Shown: positions 46,703 to 56,430 of the stretch, in pieces | Layout: each line of letters starts with the position of its first letter | Position numbering within the stretch: position 1 is the stretch's first letter | Source of the DNA: Photobacterium sp. JCM 19050 | GTDB lineage: Bacteria; Pseudomonadota; Gammaproteobacteria; Enterobacterales; Vibrionaceae | Length of the DNA: 64,000 bases | NCBI GenBank assembly: GCA_001310455.1 | Contig: BAXG01000017.1 | Span: forward strand, 1 to 64,000 | Reading direction: 5' to 3' | The notes under the pieces: model-generated | Seen by the model: only the letters and a program-made list of their open reading frames with translations | Database searches by the model: none | Told to the model about the DNA's origin: nothing | Position numbers and translations under genes: made by a program

Positions 46703-47886
46703 TTATGGAAAAAAGTGAACAGAAACATTTCCCCACTGGGAAGAATTACCGATCCGCTTTGTGAATACGCCTTCATATCTGGCGGGGTTAATTAATTCAT
46801 CCATCGGCAAAACTGCGGCACCCAGCTGAGGCTTGTAGTCGGTTGATGCGCGTAAGATTTTGGGTGGAAGAATGGTAAAGTCCTCTCCCAGGCTGGTCTG
46901 ATTGCTGACTGCTTGCTGAATCTGGTTAATCAAGTCTGCGTGCAATGTCCCACCTATTACGATGGCATCCGGGGCGAAGGTACGGGCGATGACAAGAGAA
47001 AGCCATTGTATTTGCTCAATTGACCGGGCTACCCATTTTTTAACGGCAGGTGTTTCAAGGTGTTCTTGTGTCAGTTGATCGAGTCTTTTGATATCAACGC
47101 CTTCACTAACCAGGGTATCCAGCAGGTTTTGGCCTGAAGGTCTGGGTTTGGATTTGGGGAACAATCCGGAAAACTCTGCGGCAACCTGGCTGTGACCCAG
47201 GTACAGGCTCTGGTTGATGATGGCTGCACCACCAATCCCGTATGAAAGCCATATATAGCAGTAGTGTTTGTAAGATTTACAACTCCCGTAATAGAGCTCA
47301 GCAAGGCAAGCTGCCTTTGCGTCGTTAATATGAAAAACAGGGAATTCAAAGTATTTGGCTAAGTCATTGCGCAGGTCTATCGTCGGCCAGTCAGCGAATT
47401 GCTTAATTTTCATTGTCCGGCCCGGCGTATCAGTGTGCTGGCCAGGGTAACTTACGCCGCATCCCACGACTCGCGATATATCAACATTTGAATCTGTCAG
47501 TTGCTTGTGAATACTGGCACTGGCTTTTTCCATGATGGTGTGGAAATCGCGCTCCTCGATGGGGAAATGTTCTTCTGAAACAATGTTTCCTTCCAAATCA
47601 GCCAAGCAGGTAAACAGGTATCCGGGTCGAAGTACACCCCGGCCGTCAGCAAGCTTTCAGATTTGAGTTTTAGCAGTTTTGAGGGGAAGCCTTTTTGCCC
47701 TTTTTTTGAAGGATCAGGTATTTCTTCCAACACTCCGTGTTCAAGCAATTCGCTGGTAAGTCGGGTTATGGTGGCAGGTGTAACATTCAGTTCTTTGGTC
47801 AGGGTTGCACGGGTTTGCGGTCCGTTTCTTCGGACGTGAGCAACTATCCTGCGAACGTTTAATTTGTTGAAACTACTTACAACCAT
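46703..47886 (-). CDS. ROK-family transcriptional regulator (frameshifted)
   Basis: About 395 residues. N-terminal winged helix: SFNKLNVRRIVAHVRRNGPQTRATLTKELNVTPATITRLTSELLEHGVLEE. The ROK domain follows in a second frame (one G missing near 47630): CLADLEGNIVSEE, GCGVSYPGQ, FPVFHINDAKAACLAELYYG, YGIGGAAIINQSLYLGHSQVAAEFSG and IVIGGTL. The sugar-kinase zinc motif of NagC-type ROK proteins is not evident, so it is a regulator rather than a kinase. It lies between the catabolic operon and the ABC importer genes and diverges from the latter. ATG 47886 is chosen over 47904 by spacing to GGAG. Confidence 0.8.
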
Positions 47887-48103
47887 CCTATATCGCCACT
47901 CCATTTATACCCGTCGCGCGCATCATCTCACTCTGGAAACGTTAGTGAAATCGAAGTTCGGACAACTTTGATCAACGTCAAAAAAAACCAGATTGTTGCA
48001 GAAATGTTTCCGATATTAATTTACATAATGAAAAATAATAAATAACATCAAACTTATCAATAAGGGAACTATTATGAAAATAGTCGTGCAAGGGAGATGA
48101 AAA

Positions 48104-49096
48104 ATGTTTTTTAACAAGAAGTTAGTAACAAAATGGTTATCCACTGCCGTGGTTGGGATTGCCTCTTTTGGTGCATATGCAGAAGAAGCGATCACCGTTT
48201 ATACCGCTGCTCCCCAGAAATTTGTTGATGCGTTGGTGCCGAAGTTTGAAAAACAGACGGGTATCGATGTGCAGGTCATTAAGGCTGGTTCAGGGGAACT
48301 GTTGAACCGTCTGACGGCAGAAAGCGACAGCCCGGTTGCGGATGTTTTGTGGAGTGTTGACGGCACGGTTGTGGACTTCAACCCAACGCTGTTCAGCCCC
48401 TATAAATCAGTGCATGCCGACAACATTATTCCCGGGTTGGTAAAAAGTGAAATTTGGTCACCGTTTACCGCAGTGGTCATGGTATTTATTGTCAATGAAG
48501 CAAAGCTCAAAGGTGTACCGGTTCCGAAAAGTTGGGCAGATCTGGCCAAGCCTGAATACGCACAGCTGATTTCCTCTGCCCGTGCTGACCGTTCTGGCTC
48601 AGCGTTTATCCAATATGCGACTGTTCTTCAGGCGTTTTACTCGGAAGAGAAAGGCGCTGAAGTTTACAAAGGCATGCTGTCGAACTTCGTACTTTCCAAC
48701 AGTTCAGGCGCTGTTCCACGTTTCGTGAATGACGGCGAATCACCAGTGGGTATTACCCTCGAAGATGCTGCTCTTCAATACAAAGAAGGGGGTGGCCCGG
48801 TAGAAATTGTTTACCCGTCTGAAGGTACTGCGCTGGCGCCGGATGCGATTGCCAAAGTAGCGGGTGGTCCGAATGGAGACGGTGCGGAAAAATTCATCGA
48901 CTTCATCCTGTCAGAAGATGCGCAAAAGACCGTGGCTTCACTCGGCCGCCGGCCTGTGCGCAGTGACGTTGAATCAAATCACCTGCTTATTCCTCTTCCT
49001 GAGGTGCCAATTGTCGATTATGACTTCGAATGGGCAGCAGAAAACCGTTCACGTCTTGTCGAAACCTGGGCCGATCTGGTTCTGGATGTTCAGTAA
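48104..49096 (+). CDS. ABC transporter periplasmic binding protein, FbpA/AfuA-like
   Basis: 330 residues with signal peptide (TKWLSTAVVGIASFGAYA) and GGGAG 8 bp before ATG. Family 1 ferric/organic-anion binding fold: ITVYTAAPQKFVDALVPKFEKQTGIDVQVIKAGSGELLNRL and DVLWSVDG near the N-terminus; PRFVNDGESPVGITLEDAALQYKEGGGPVEIVYPSEGTALAPDA near residues 215-255. No Tyr-Tyr pair of the ferric-binding proteins is present, so iron is unlikely. Similar proteins bind sugar phosphates (AfuA) or aminoethylphosphonate. With the neighbouring carbohydrate enzymes an organic, perhaps phosphorylated, solute is likely. Confidence 0.82.
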   Translation: MFFNKKLVTKWLSTAVVGIASFGAYAEEAITVYTAAPQKFVDALVPKFEKQTGIDVQVIKAGSGELLNRLTAESDSPVADVLWSVDGTVVDFNPTLFSPYKSVHADNIIPGLVKSEIWSPFTAVVMVFIVNEAKLKGVPVPKSWADLAKPEYAQLISSARADRSGSAFIQYATVLQAFYSEEKGAEVYKGMLSNFVLSNSSGAVPRFVNDGESPVGITLEDAALQYKEGGGPVEIVYPSEGTALAPDAIAKVAGGPNGDGAEKFIDFILSEDAQKTVASLGRRPVRSDVESNHLLIPLPEVPIVDYDFEWAAENRSRLVETWADLVLDVQ

Positions 49097-49109
49097 TTCG
49101 CTTTGAGTT

Positions 49110-49146
49110 GGTGGTTAACTGCTTCAGGTTAACCACCGCATTTTTT
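49110..49146 (+). terminator. Intra-operon attenuator hairpin
   Basis: GGTGGTTAAC / GTTAACCACC stem (10 bp) with 8-bp loop, then a T6 run three bases later, between the binding-protein and ATPase genes. Such partial terminators keep binding protein in excess. Confidence 0.65.
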
Positions 49147-49163
49147 CGCCTGCAGGAAGAGGT

Positions 49164-50255
49164 ATGAGCATGGCTGCCGTACAGATAAACGGAATTAGGA
49201 AACAATATGGTGATGTTGTTGCGTTATCAAACATCAATATTTCCATAGAGTCAGGTTCATTTTATACATTGCTTGGGCCGAGCGGGTGCGGGAAAACCAC
49301 TCTGCTGCGGACCATTGCCGGGTTTCATCGCCAGAATTCCGGAACCATAGTTGTCGATTCTAAGTCCATCCAGGACGAGCCTGCGCACAAGCGCGATGTT
49401 GGCATGGTATTCCAGGATTATGCGGTATTCCCACATTTAAGTGTGGAAGACAACGTTGCGTTCGGTCTCAAACAACGCAAAGTTGCAAAAGATGAAATGA
49501 AAACGCGTGTAGAAGACGCTTTGAAAATGGTCCAACTTTCTGAGTTCGCCAAACGGATGCCACACGAACTCAGTGGTGGACAGCAACAACGGGTCGGGCT
49601 TGCTCGTGCCATTGTCATTAACCCAACAGTTTTGCTCATGGATGAGCCCCTCTCTAATCTGGATGCCAAACTCCGTGTTGACTTGCGTGCGGAGCTAAGA
49701 AAAATCCAGCAGAGAATGGGGATGACAACCGTATATGTGACCCATGACCAGGAAGAAGCTCTGGCCATGTCAGATACGGTATGCGTGATGTACAAGGGCA
49801 TTATCCAGCAAGCCGGTCCTCCGTTCGAAATTTATAACCGCCCAGCCAATCGTTTTGTTGCCAATTTTGTGGGCGGGAATAATTTCCTGAAAACCAACAA
49901 ACACAATGGTGTGGCAAAGCTGATCAGTGGCCGGAGTATTTGCAGTTACCCGGCGGGTGTCAGTGACTCGACAGGCATTGTTGCAGCGATACGTCCCGAA
50001 GCAATTTCAGTCAGGGTGTCTGCCTCAAGTGATGAACAAACGCTTTCTGTTGAAGTTAACGTTGATCAAATCAGCTTTATCGGACGTGAAATGGAAGTTC
50101 ACGGCCACACCTCTGATGGTGAAGTCATCAAAGCGGTAACTCGCCCGGATGAAACCATCATGTCGCTGAAAGAAGGTGATAATGCCTTTATGGTCTTTGC
50201 GCGTGATGACATCTCTTTGTTTGAGGATTCTGAAACAGGAAGGAGGTTGTCATGA
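49164..50255 (+). CDS. ABC transporter ATP-binding protein, FbpC/PotA-like
   Basis: 363 residues. Walker A GPSGCGKTT near 39-47, Q-loop FQDYAVFPHLSVEDNVAFGL, signature LSGGQQQRVGLARA, Walker B VLLMDEPLSNLDAKLR, H-loop VYVTHDQEEALA. A C-terminal TOBE-like domain (AIRPEAISVRV...GREMEVHG) follows, as in the CUT1/Fbp/Pot group. AGGAAGAGG upstream supports ATG 49164. It energises uptake with the fused permease at 50252, whose start overlaps its stop by 4 bp. Confidence 0.9.
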   Translation: MSMAAVQINGIRKQYGDVVALSNINISIESGSFYTLLGPSGCGKTTLLRTIAGFHRQNSGTIVVDSKSIQDEPAHKRDVGMVFQDYAVFPHLSVEDNVAFGLKQRKVAKDEMKTRVEDALKMVQLSEFAKRMPHELSGGQQQRVGLARAIVINPTVLLMDEPLSNLDAKLRVDLRAELRKIQQRMGMTTVYVTHDQEEALAMSDTVCVMYKGIIQQAGPPFEIYNRPANRFVANFVGGNNFLKTNKHNGVAKLISGRSICSYPAGVSDSTGIVAAIRPEAISVRVSASSDEQTLSVEVNVDQISFIGREMEVHGHTSDGEVIKAVTRPDETIMSLKEGDNAFMVFARDDISLFEDSETGRRLS

Positions 50256-51948
50256 CGGTATCCCGCACTGTGTCACCAAACCGGTTGTCTGACATGTTAC
50301 CCAAATGGAACCAGCTCGATTTCTGGTCATTTGTTTCCATGGCGACGGTCGCCGTACTGTTTATATTGCTGATTTTGCCGATATTCAGTGTATTTGTGGT
50401 GAGCTTTTTTGATGCCAATACCGGCGCATTTACTCTGGATAATTACATTAAGGTCTTTACCAAGAATTACTATCTTAACGGACTGAAAAACTCGCTGTAC
50501 GTGGGCTTCATGGGTACGCTTGGAGCCTGTTTGCTGGGTGTTCCGCTGGCGTTTTTTACCGCACGGTTCCACATTCTGGGTAAACAGTTCATTTCAACGC
50601 TGGCCATCCTGGTTCTCGTTGCACCGCCTTTTATCGGCGCGTATGCGTGGATCATGATGTTTGGTTCCAACGGATTTGTGACCAACTTCTTTGCCCAATT
50701 CGGGATTGAAACTCCGACGATCTACGGGGCGGGGGGCGTGATCTTGGTCTTCACCCTTAAGTTTTTCCCTTTTGTGTACCTGATGACACAAACCGCCCTC
50801 AAGTCAGTGAACAAGTCGTTTGAGGATGCGGCAGAAAACCTGGGATGTAATTCGCTGGAACGGTTTTTCAAGGTCACTCTGCCGTTGGTATTCCCGGCAG
50901 TCAGTACCGGCGCAATTATCTGTTTCGTTTTGTCTATTGCTGATTTTGGTACACCGGCAATTCTGGGGCGTGGATTCCGGACGTTGTCGACCATTGCGTA
51001 TTCAGCTTATACCTCCGAGCTGGGTGGCAAACCTACTATGGCAGTAACCATCTCGTTGGTGATGATGGCGATATCCATGCTTGCGCTGCTGGCGCAAAGG
51101 AAGATTCTCGCCAAACGTCGCTATGCCAGTGCGTTAACCAATAAGCCGGTGGTCAGCAAGCTCAAAGGGATGCAAAACGTGCTGGCGCATGTTTTTGCTA
51201 CGCAGTGGTTTTAATCGCCATGTTGCCGACGCTGGTGGTGGTATATACCTCGTTTTTGCAAACCAGTGGCCCGGTTTTCACCGGTGGTTTTGGCTTGCAA
51301 AGCTATGCCCGTGTGATAAGTGATGCGCCGGAAGCCATTATTAACAGCTTCTCCTTTGCGCTGATTGCAGTTGCGTTAATTGCGGTTTTCTCAGGGTTGA
51401 TTTCTTATCTCATTGTCCGCCGTGATACAAAAACGTCCGGTATGATCGACCTGCTGATGATGGTCCCCTATCTTGTGCCAGGTGTTGTGATTGCGATTGG
51501 CTTTGTCACAACATTCCGTACCGGTCTTTTCGACCTGACAGGGACAGCGGCGATAATCGTCATGATTTATTTTATTCGTCGTCTTCCTTACGGCGTTCGT
51601 TCTACGACGACCAACCTCAGGCAAATAAAACCGTCTTTGGAAGAAGCAGCAATTAATTTGGGGGCAAACCCGTTAAAGGCATTTCTTACCGTGACTGTTC
51701 CCCTTATTTTGCCGGGGCTGATCGTAGGTTCGCTGATGAGTTTTATCACAGCAATCAATGAATTGTCGTCAACACTGATTTTGTATAACTCTGGCACTGT
51801 AACTATGCCAATTAAGATTTATATCTCAGTGTTGGATGGCGAATTTGGTATTGCCGCTGCGCTTTCAACCATTTTGCTGGTAAGTACGGGACTTTGTGTT
51901 TACACCGTTTTCCGTTTCTCTGATGACAGTGAATCATCTTTTGTTTAA
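50252..51948 (+). CDS. ABC transporter permease, double-domain FbpB/ThiP type (frameshifted)
   Basis: About 566 residues with 12 membrane spans: two homologous halves, each with an EAA loop (SFEDAAENLGCNSLERFFKVTLPLVFPA in the first; SLEEAAINLGANPLKAFLTVTVPLILPG in the second). The frame switches near 51195, where one T is missing; repaired it reads FCYAVVLIAMLP. Internally duplicated permeases of this type pair with FbpA/AfuA binding proteins and a single ATPase. GGAGG precedes the ATG and the gene is coupled to the ATPase by a 4-bp overlap. Confidence 0.87.
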
Positions 51949-51971
51949 ACATTTTATTATTAGAAGACCAA

Positions 51972-52937
51972 ATGAATATAAGTGCGTTTTCAAGGTCCAA
52001 ATACCGTAATAATAAAACCTCGGGTGACGACGCAATGCTCGTCATCCCGGGGAGCATATTTGCGTTATTTGATGGGGCCACCGATCCTTTCGCTCACATA
52101 GAAAATATTGGGGAAAGCTCAGGCAGGTTTGCCTCGCATACTGTTGCTGCAATTTGTGCCGAACTGTTCAGTGACGCACGGATGAAAGAATCATCTGCTG
52201 AGTCAATTCTTAGGATTATTTCCAGCCGGTTTGCAAGTGCTGCGTCGAGCCAAGACTTTATTTTGGGTCCTTCGACCACGCTGGCAATCACAATATTCCT
52301 TGAGCAGGATGTGCGAATTATCAGTATTGGAGATACCGGTGTCCGGGTAAATGGGTCCGATATTTACTGTTACCATAAACCCATCGATTCGGTGACCACG
52401 ACGGCAAGAGTTGCCATTTACCATTGCCTGAAAGACAGATATCAGGATCCGGATTTATTGGAAGACCATACCCGGCAACTTTCTTTTCTTGGCCTGGAGC
52501 GGGGAAGAAAAGATCAATTAATCAAAGATGCTGATGTTGAGGAAGTGCTGCGGCAAGTGTTTACACAACACAGCCTGTTGGCACCCCATGAAGATATCGA
52601 AAGATTGATTCTCCAGGGGATTGTCAGCCAGAAAACCTATGCCAACCGGGGAGAACATCCGCTGGGGTTCAGCACACTCAATGGCTCAGAGCCACTGATG
52701 GACGACGTCATTGATACAGTTATAAGCCTGGATTCGCTGAAGACGTTGGAGATATTTACCGACGGTTACCTAACATTGCCACAAGGAACGGCTATCAAGG
52801 ATTGGGAGGAAGAATACTTTCACGTAGAGCAGGTTGATTTCGCAAAAGTGTCAACGTTTAAAAATGTGAAAGGTTCTACCTCCAGGGAATTTTTTGATGA
52901 CCGATCGATTATTTCGTTAGAAATGCCGACTGGTTAA
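51972..52937 (+). CDS. Divergent PP2C-type (PPM) phosphatase-like protein
   Basis: 321 residues, intact. Although diverged, PPM landmarks are in order: SGDDAMLV (Asp 20), IFALFDGATD (Asp 34-Gly 35), STTLAITIFLEQDVRIISIGDTGVRVNG (GDTG in place of GDSR), IFTDGYLTLP near 260 and FFDDRSIISLE near 310. All acidic positions expected for the two-metal site are kept. Between GDTG and TDGY there is a helical insertion of ~115 residues with no known fold. No signal peptide, so cytoplasmic. It starts 23 bp after the permease stop and precedes a terminator, so it is part of the importer operon. Substrate unknown: a phosphoprotein or a phosphorylated solute. Confidence 0.7.
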   Translation: MNISAFSRSKYRNNKTSGDDAMLVIPGSIFALFDGATDPFAHIENIGESSGRFASHTVAAICAELFSDARMKESSAESILRIISSRFASAASSQDFILGPSTTLAITIFLEQDVRIISIGDTGVRVNGSDIYCYHKPIDSVTTTARVAIYHCLKDRYQDPDLLEDHTRQLSFLGLERGRKDQLIKDADVEEVLRQVFTQHSLLAPHEDIERLILQGIVSQKTYANRGEHPLGFSTLNGSEPLMDDVIDTVISLDSLKTLEIFTDGYLTLPQGTAIKDWEEEYFHVEQVDFAKVSTFKNVKGSTSREFFDDRSIISLEMPTG

Positions 52938-52960
52938 CCCTTTTTTCTGCGTGAGCGTTT

Positions 52961-52998
52961 GGTCGTTGCGTCTCCCCCCTTTTGCAACGACCTTTTTT
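52961..52998 (+). terminator. Rho-independent terminator
   Basis: GGTCGTTGC / GCAACGACC stem with a C-rich 14-base loop and T6 tail; ends the importer-phosphatase operon. The convergent glycosyltransferase gene ends at 53009. Confidence 0.8.
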
Positions 52999-53008
52999 GT
53001 CAAACAGG

Positions 53009-54480
53009 CTACTGTTGGGTATGTCGGGTCAGGCCATTTAATCCCGTTGGTTGGCAGAACATCATGATACGTTTTCTGCTTTCCAGCCGGCTTTCACATG
53101 AGTCTGGGGGGGATGCTTGGCTGAGCTGCGCGCGGTTTACCGCAACAAAAGCCGGATGGCTCAACTGTGCTGCCAGATGTGGCAAAGACTCGCTGGTGAA
53201 CTTGGCTTTCCCTTCAGAATAATACTGCGCTGAAAAAGGGCGCTTCCCAAGATAAAACAAGTCGCTGCTTTGCGCTTCCGGCTGCGTTTTCCAATCTGCC
53301 AAAAACTGTTTTTCCGCAGTTTTGCTGGTTACACCACTCATCAACGCCAATGCAATGGTTGCAATCAGGGCAGGGGTGACCAGGCCGATTCGGTAGATTT
53401 TTGTACCCAGTGGATTTTCCGTGTGATACGCAGCGAGTAACAATGCAAAAGCCGGCAGCCCGGGCATAACATAACTGGAAAGTATATTGCCTGCGAAGGT
53501 GAATAAAATAAGTGGCGCAATCATCCAGCACCACAGAAACCCAATGTAGCCGTTGGTACTGTATTCTGATTCTGCGCCCTGACGGAAGCGTCGAACCAAT
53601 TGCCAGAAAAACAAAGGCGTCCAGGGCAGTGCGGCAAGTAAACCAAAAATCCAGATGGTGCCTCGCACTTCTTCATGGGCTGAGCCGTACAGGTCTCCTT
53701 CCCAGCCTCCCACAACGAATCGCATAAAATGCTCGCCGATGATGAAATAGTTCAGGAATCCCGGTGTTTTCCACTCGGCCAACAGGTACCAGGCAGGGTG
53801 ACAGCGGCAAAAAGCAGGCTGCCTTTAACCCACGGCAATTTGCGGTGTAATACTTTCCAACGGCCCTCGCTGGCTGACCACAGCGTAATACTGATACCGG
53901 CGAGCACCAGCGTCAGTGGGCCTTTGGCAAGCATGCCAATTGCCAATCCAACAAAAAACAGATAACCACATAATCTGGAGCCGTTTTGCCAGGCAAGCCA
54001 GAAACCCATCATGCTGAGGGTGATTCCCAGCGTCAGGGCAGTATCTGTCATGACGGCACCGGATATAACAATAAACGCGGCGGTTGAACTCAGTATCGCA
54101 GCCGCCAGCAACGATTCGCTCCGGTTTCGGCCGGTTTGGGATGCAGTAACAAAGGTAAGAAATACAACGGCAGCCCCAACCAACAGATGCGGCGCACGAA
54201 CGGCAAATTCGCTGTTACCCAACAACGTGATACCTCCGGCACTCAGCCAACTGAACAGTGGTGGTTTTCCCCAAAAGGGCACGTTGTAATCAAACATCGG
54301 GGTAACCCAGTTCCCGGTTTCAGCCATGATGCGGGCCATTTCACCGTAGCGGGCTTCCGTCGTATCCATAAGCGGATAAATGGCAAGAGACACCAACCGG
54401 ATTAACAGGGAAATACTGATAACCAAAAGCGCCAGTTGGCAGAGCGACAGTGTCCTGAAAGAAAATGCAGAGCGACTCAT
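53009..54480 (-). CDS. ArnT/GT39-like membrane glycosyltransferase (frameshifted)
   Basis: About 490 residues from ATG 54480. N-terminal MDTTEARYGEMARIMAETGNWVTPMFDYNVPFWGKPPLFSWLSA is the acceptor/catalytic loop of the GT39/GT83 superfamily (ArnT, dolichyl-phosphate-mannose transferase type), followed by 10-12 membrane spans. The frame changes near 53775, then continues FLNYFIIGEHFMRFV and YVMPGLPAFALLLAAYH. It transfers a sugar from a lipid carrier to lipid A, protein or another envelope acceptor. Upstream it is in frame with the GT2 gene, without a stop between them: either a real fusion or one more lost base. Confidence 0.78.
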
Positions 54481-55529
54481 AGAGATATCCGGAACCTTAA
54501 TGGTGTCGTGATTGATTGAAGAAGGTGGAAGCCTTTTGCTGGAGACATCGCGGACAATGTAAAGCGGGCGTTGCTTGGCCTCTATAAACAGGCGGCCGAT
54601 ATACTCCCCCATCAAGCCAATGGAGAGTAACTGGATACTGCCGAGCAACAGGATCACCATCAGCATGGAAGGATAACCGGCAACGGGATCGCCCCAGATA
54701 AGGGTCTTGGCAAATACAACCGCCGCCATAACCAATGCAGAAATAGCCGTAATGACCCCTGCCGCAGTTGCCAGCCGGAGAGGACGGGTACTGAAGGAAG
54801 TGATCCCTTCAACGGCAAGGTTAACCAGCCGGGTGCAATTCCATTTTGTTGAACCTGCCAGCCTTGGATCCCGGTCAAATTGGAGCGTGATACGGCGAAA
54901 GCCCGGCCAGGCAAACAGCCCCTTCATAAAGCGTGTGCGTTCTGGCAGTTTACGAATCTCGTCCACCACCCGGCGATCAAGTAAGCGAAAATCGCCGACA
55001 TTCTCCGGAATGGAAATGTCGCTGAGCCGATTTATCAGCTTGTAAAAAAGCCATGCTGTCCCGCGCTTAAACACACTTTCACCCTGACGGGTCCGGCGTT
55101 GCATGTCGACCACGTCGTAGCCGTCCTGCCATTGGGCAACCATGTCCGGGATCAGCTCAGGCGGGTCTTGTAGGTCGGCATCCAGCAGGATAACGGCTTG
55201 TCCCTTTGCGGCATCAAGGCCTGCGGTCATCGCCGCCTCTTTACCAAAATTACGGCTGAGATGAAGTGTTGAAACATGATGGTTGCTGGAGAGAAGCGTG
55301 TCAGCCAGGGCAGGGCTGTTGTCTGAACTGCCGTCATTGACATAAACGATTTCACAGGCTCGCCAAGTTGGTCCAATGCCAGGCATACCCGGTCGTGGCA
55401 GGCTTCCAGTACATTTTCTTCATTGAAAAACGGGATAACGACAGACAGCAAAGGCGTGTGCTGATGTCTGTCCAGCGTGCGGTTTGGCGGTGATTCTCCC
55501 CGGTTGGGCAAATAGCTGATAACCGTCAT
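54481..55529 (-). CDS. GT2 glycosyltransferase, GtrB/ArnC-like (frameshifted; reads into the next gene)
   Basis: About 345 residues. GT2 fold: LLSVVIPFFNEENVLEACHDRV, then EIVYVNDGSSDNSPALAD in a second frame (one base missing near 55350), LHLSRNFGKEAAMTAGLDAAKGQAVILLDADLQDPPELIP (DAD motif) and FRLLDRRVVDEIRKLPERTRFMKG. Two C-terminal membrane spans (AAGVITAISALVMAAVVFA, SMLMVILLLGSIQLLSIGLMGEYIG) make it a bactoprenol-phosphate sugar transferase. No stop occurs before the GT39-like ATG at 54480; in another frame a TAA lies at 54497-54499, which is where the gene would end if a base were lost. It supplies the lipid-linked sugar for the GT39-like enzyme. Confidence 0.82.
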
Positions 55530-55744
55530 GTTTGTGTTCCTTTTTATGCGTTACCCGACAGTACTGAAGGGGGTGTCACAAAAAGGTCATCGACATTTTT
55601 TTTACCTTTCTCTATGCCACAATATGTCTTTCCATTGGATTGATTCTCAGCGCCGTCTGAAGGGTTGAAACCGTCCATTTCAGAGTCAGGGTTGGCCAAT
55701 GCAGTCAATCAATAGGTAAAAGAAAACGTTGGGAGTTCAGGTAT

Positions 55745-56430
55745 ATGCGCATCTTGCTGGTTGAGGATCACCATGACATCGCGGGGATTATTTTTGACTA
55801 TTTTGAATTAAAGGGCATGACGCTTGATCATGCGGCAAACGGTCCCCGCGGGCTGGAGCTGGGTATGGAGCAGCATTACGACCTGATAATTCTCGATATC
55901 ATGTTGCCGAAAATGGATGGGCTGGAAGTCTGCCGGACGCTCCGGGCGCAGGGTGTAGACACACCAATCCTGATGCTGACTGCCATGGACGCCAGGAAGA
56001 TGTGCTGAACGGGTTTGACGCAGGTGCTGATGATTATCTGGTTAAGCCGTTTGATCTCGAAATCCTGGAAGCCCGGGTCAAGGCACTGACCCGCCGCAGA
56101 AACGGAGAAGTATCTTCACGCGAACTGACTTTCGGCGAGCTTTCCCTTGATGTAACAACCCATACCGTTACCCGTAAATCCTGTAAATTTGCCCTGAACC
56201 CTTCCTTGTTCACCATACTTCGCCTCCTTATTAACCGGGCTCCCGGTGTCGTCACAAAGGAAGAGCTTATCGTTGCGCTCTGGGGTGATGATGAGCCCGA
56301 AGGCAATGTGCTTCGAAGCCACATGTATCAACTCAGAACCCTGATTGATAAACCGTTTGAGCACGGTTATTTACGTACGATTCCCAAGCATGGCTACCAA
56401 CTGGTTCTGCCCCAGGAGGACAGCGTATGA
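55745..56430 (+). CDS. OmpR-family response regulator (frameshifted)
   Basis: About 228 residues. Receiver domain: ILLVEDHHDIAG, DLIILDIMLPKMDGLEVCR (phospho-Asp), PILMLTAMDA (Thr), then DYLVKPFDLEIL (Lys). Restoring one C near 55993 gives DAQEDVLNGFDAGADDY. The C-terminal winged helix (RELTFGELSLDVTTHTV, GVVTKEELIVALWGDDEPEGNVLRSHMYQLRTLIDKPF) is of the OmpR/PhoB type. It diverges from the GT2 gene across 215 bp and is cotranscribed with the kinase. Likely targets are the flanking glycosyltransferase genes. Confidence 0.88.

Noticed and set aside
48104-51948. Ferric iron ABC importer
   Set aside because: The receptor lacks the Tyr-Tyr iron ligand pair, and the genes lie in a carbohydrate locus; an organic solute is more likely.
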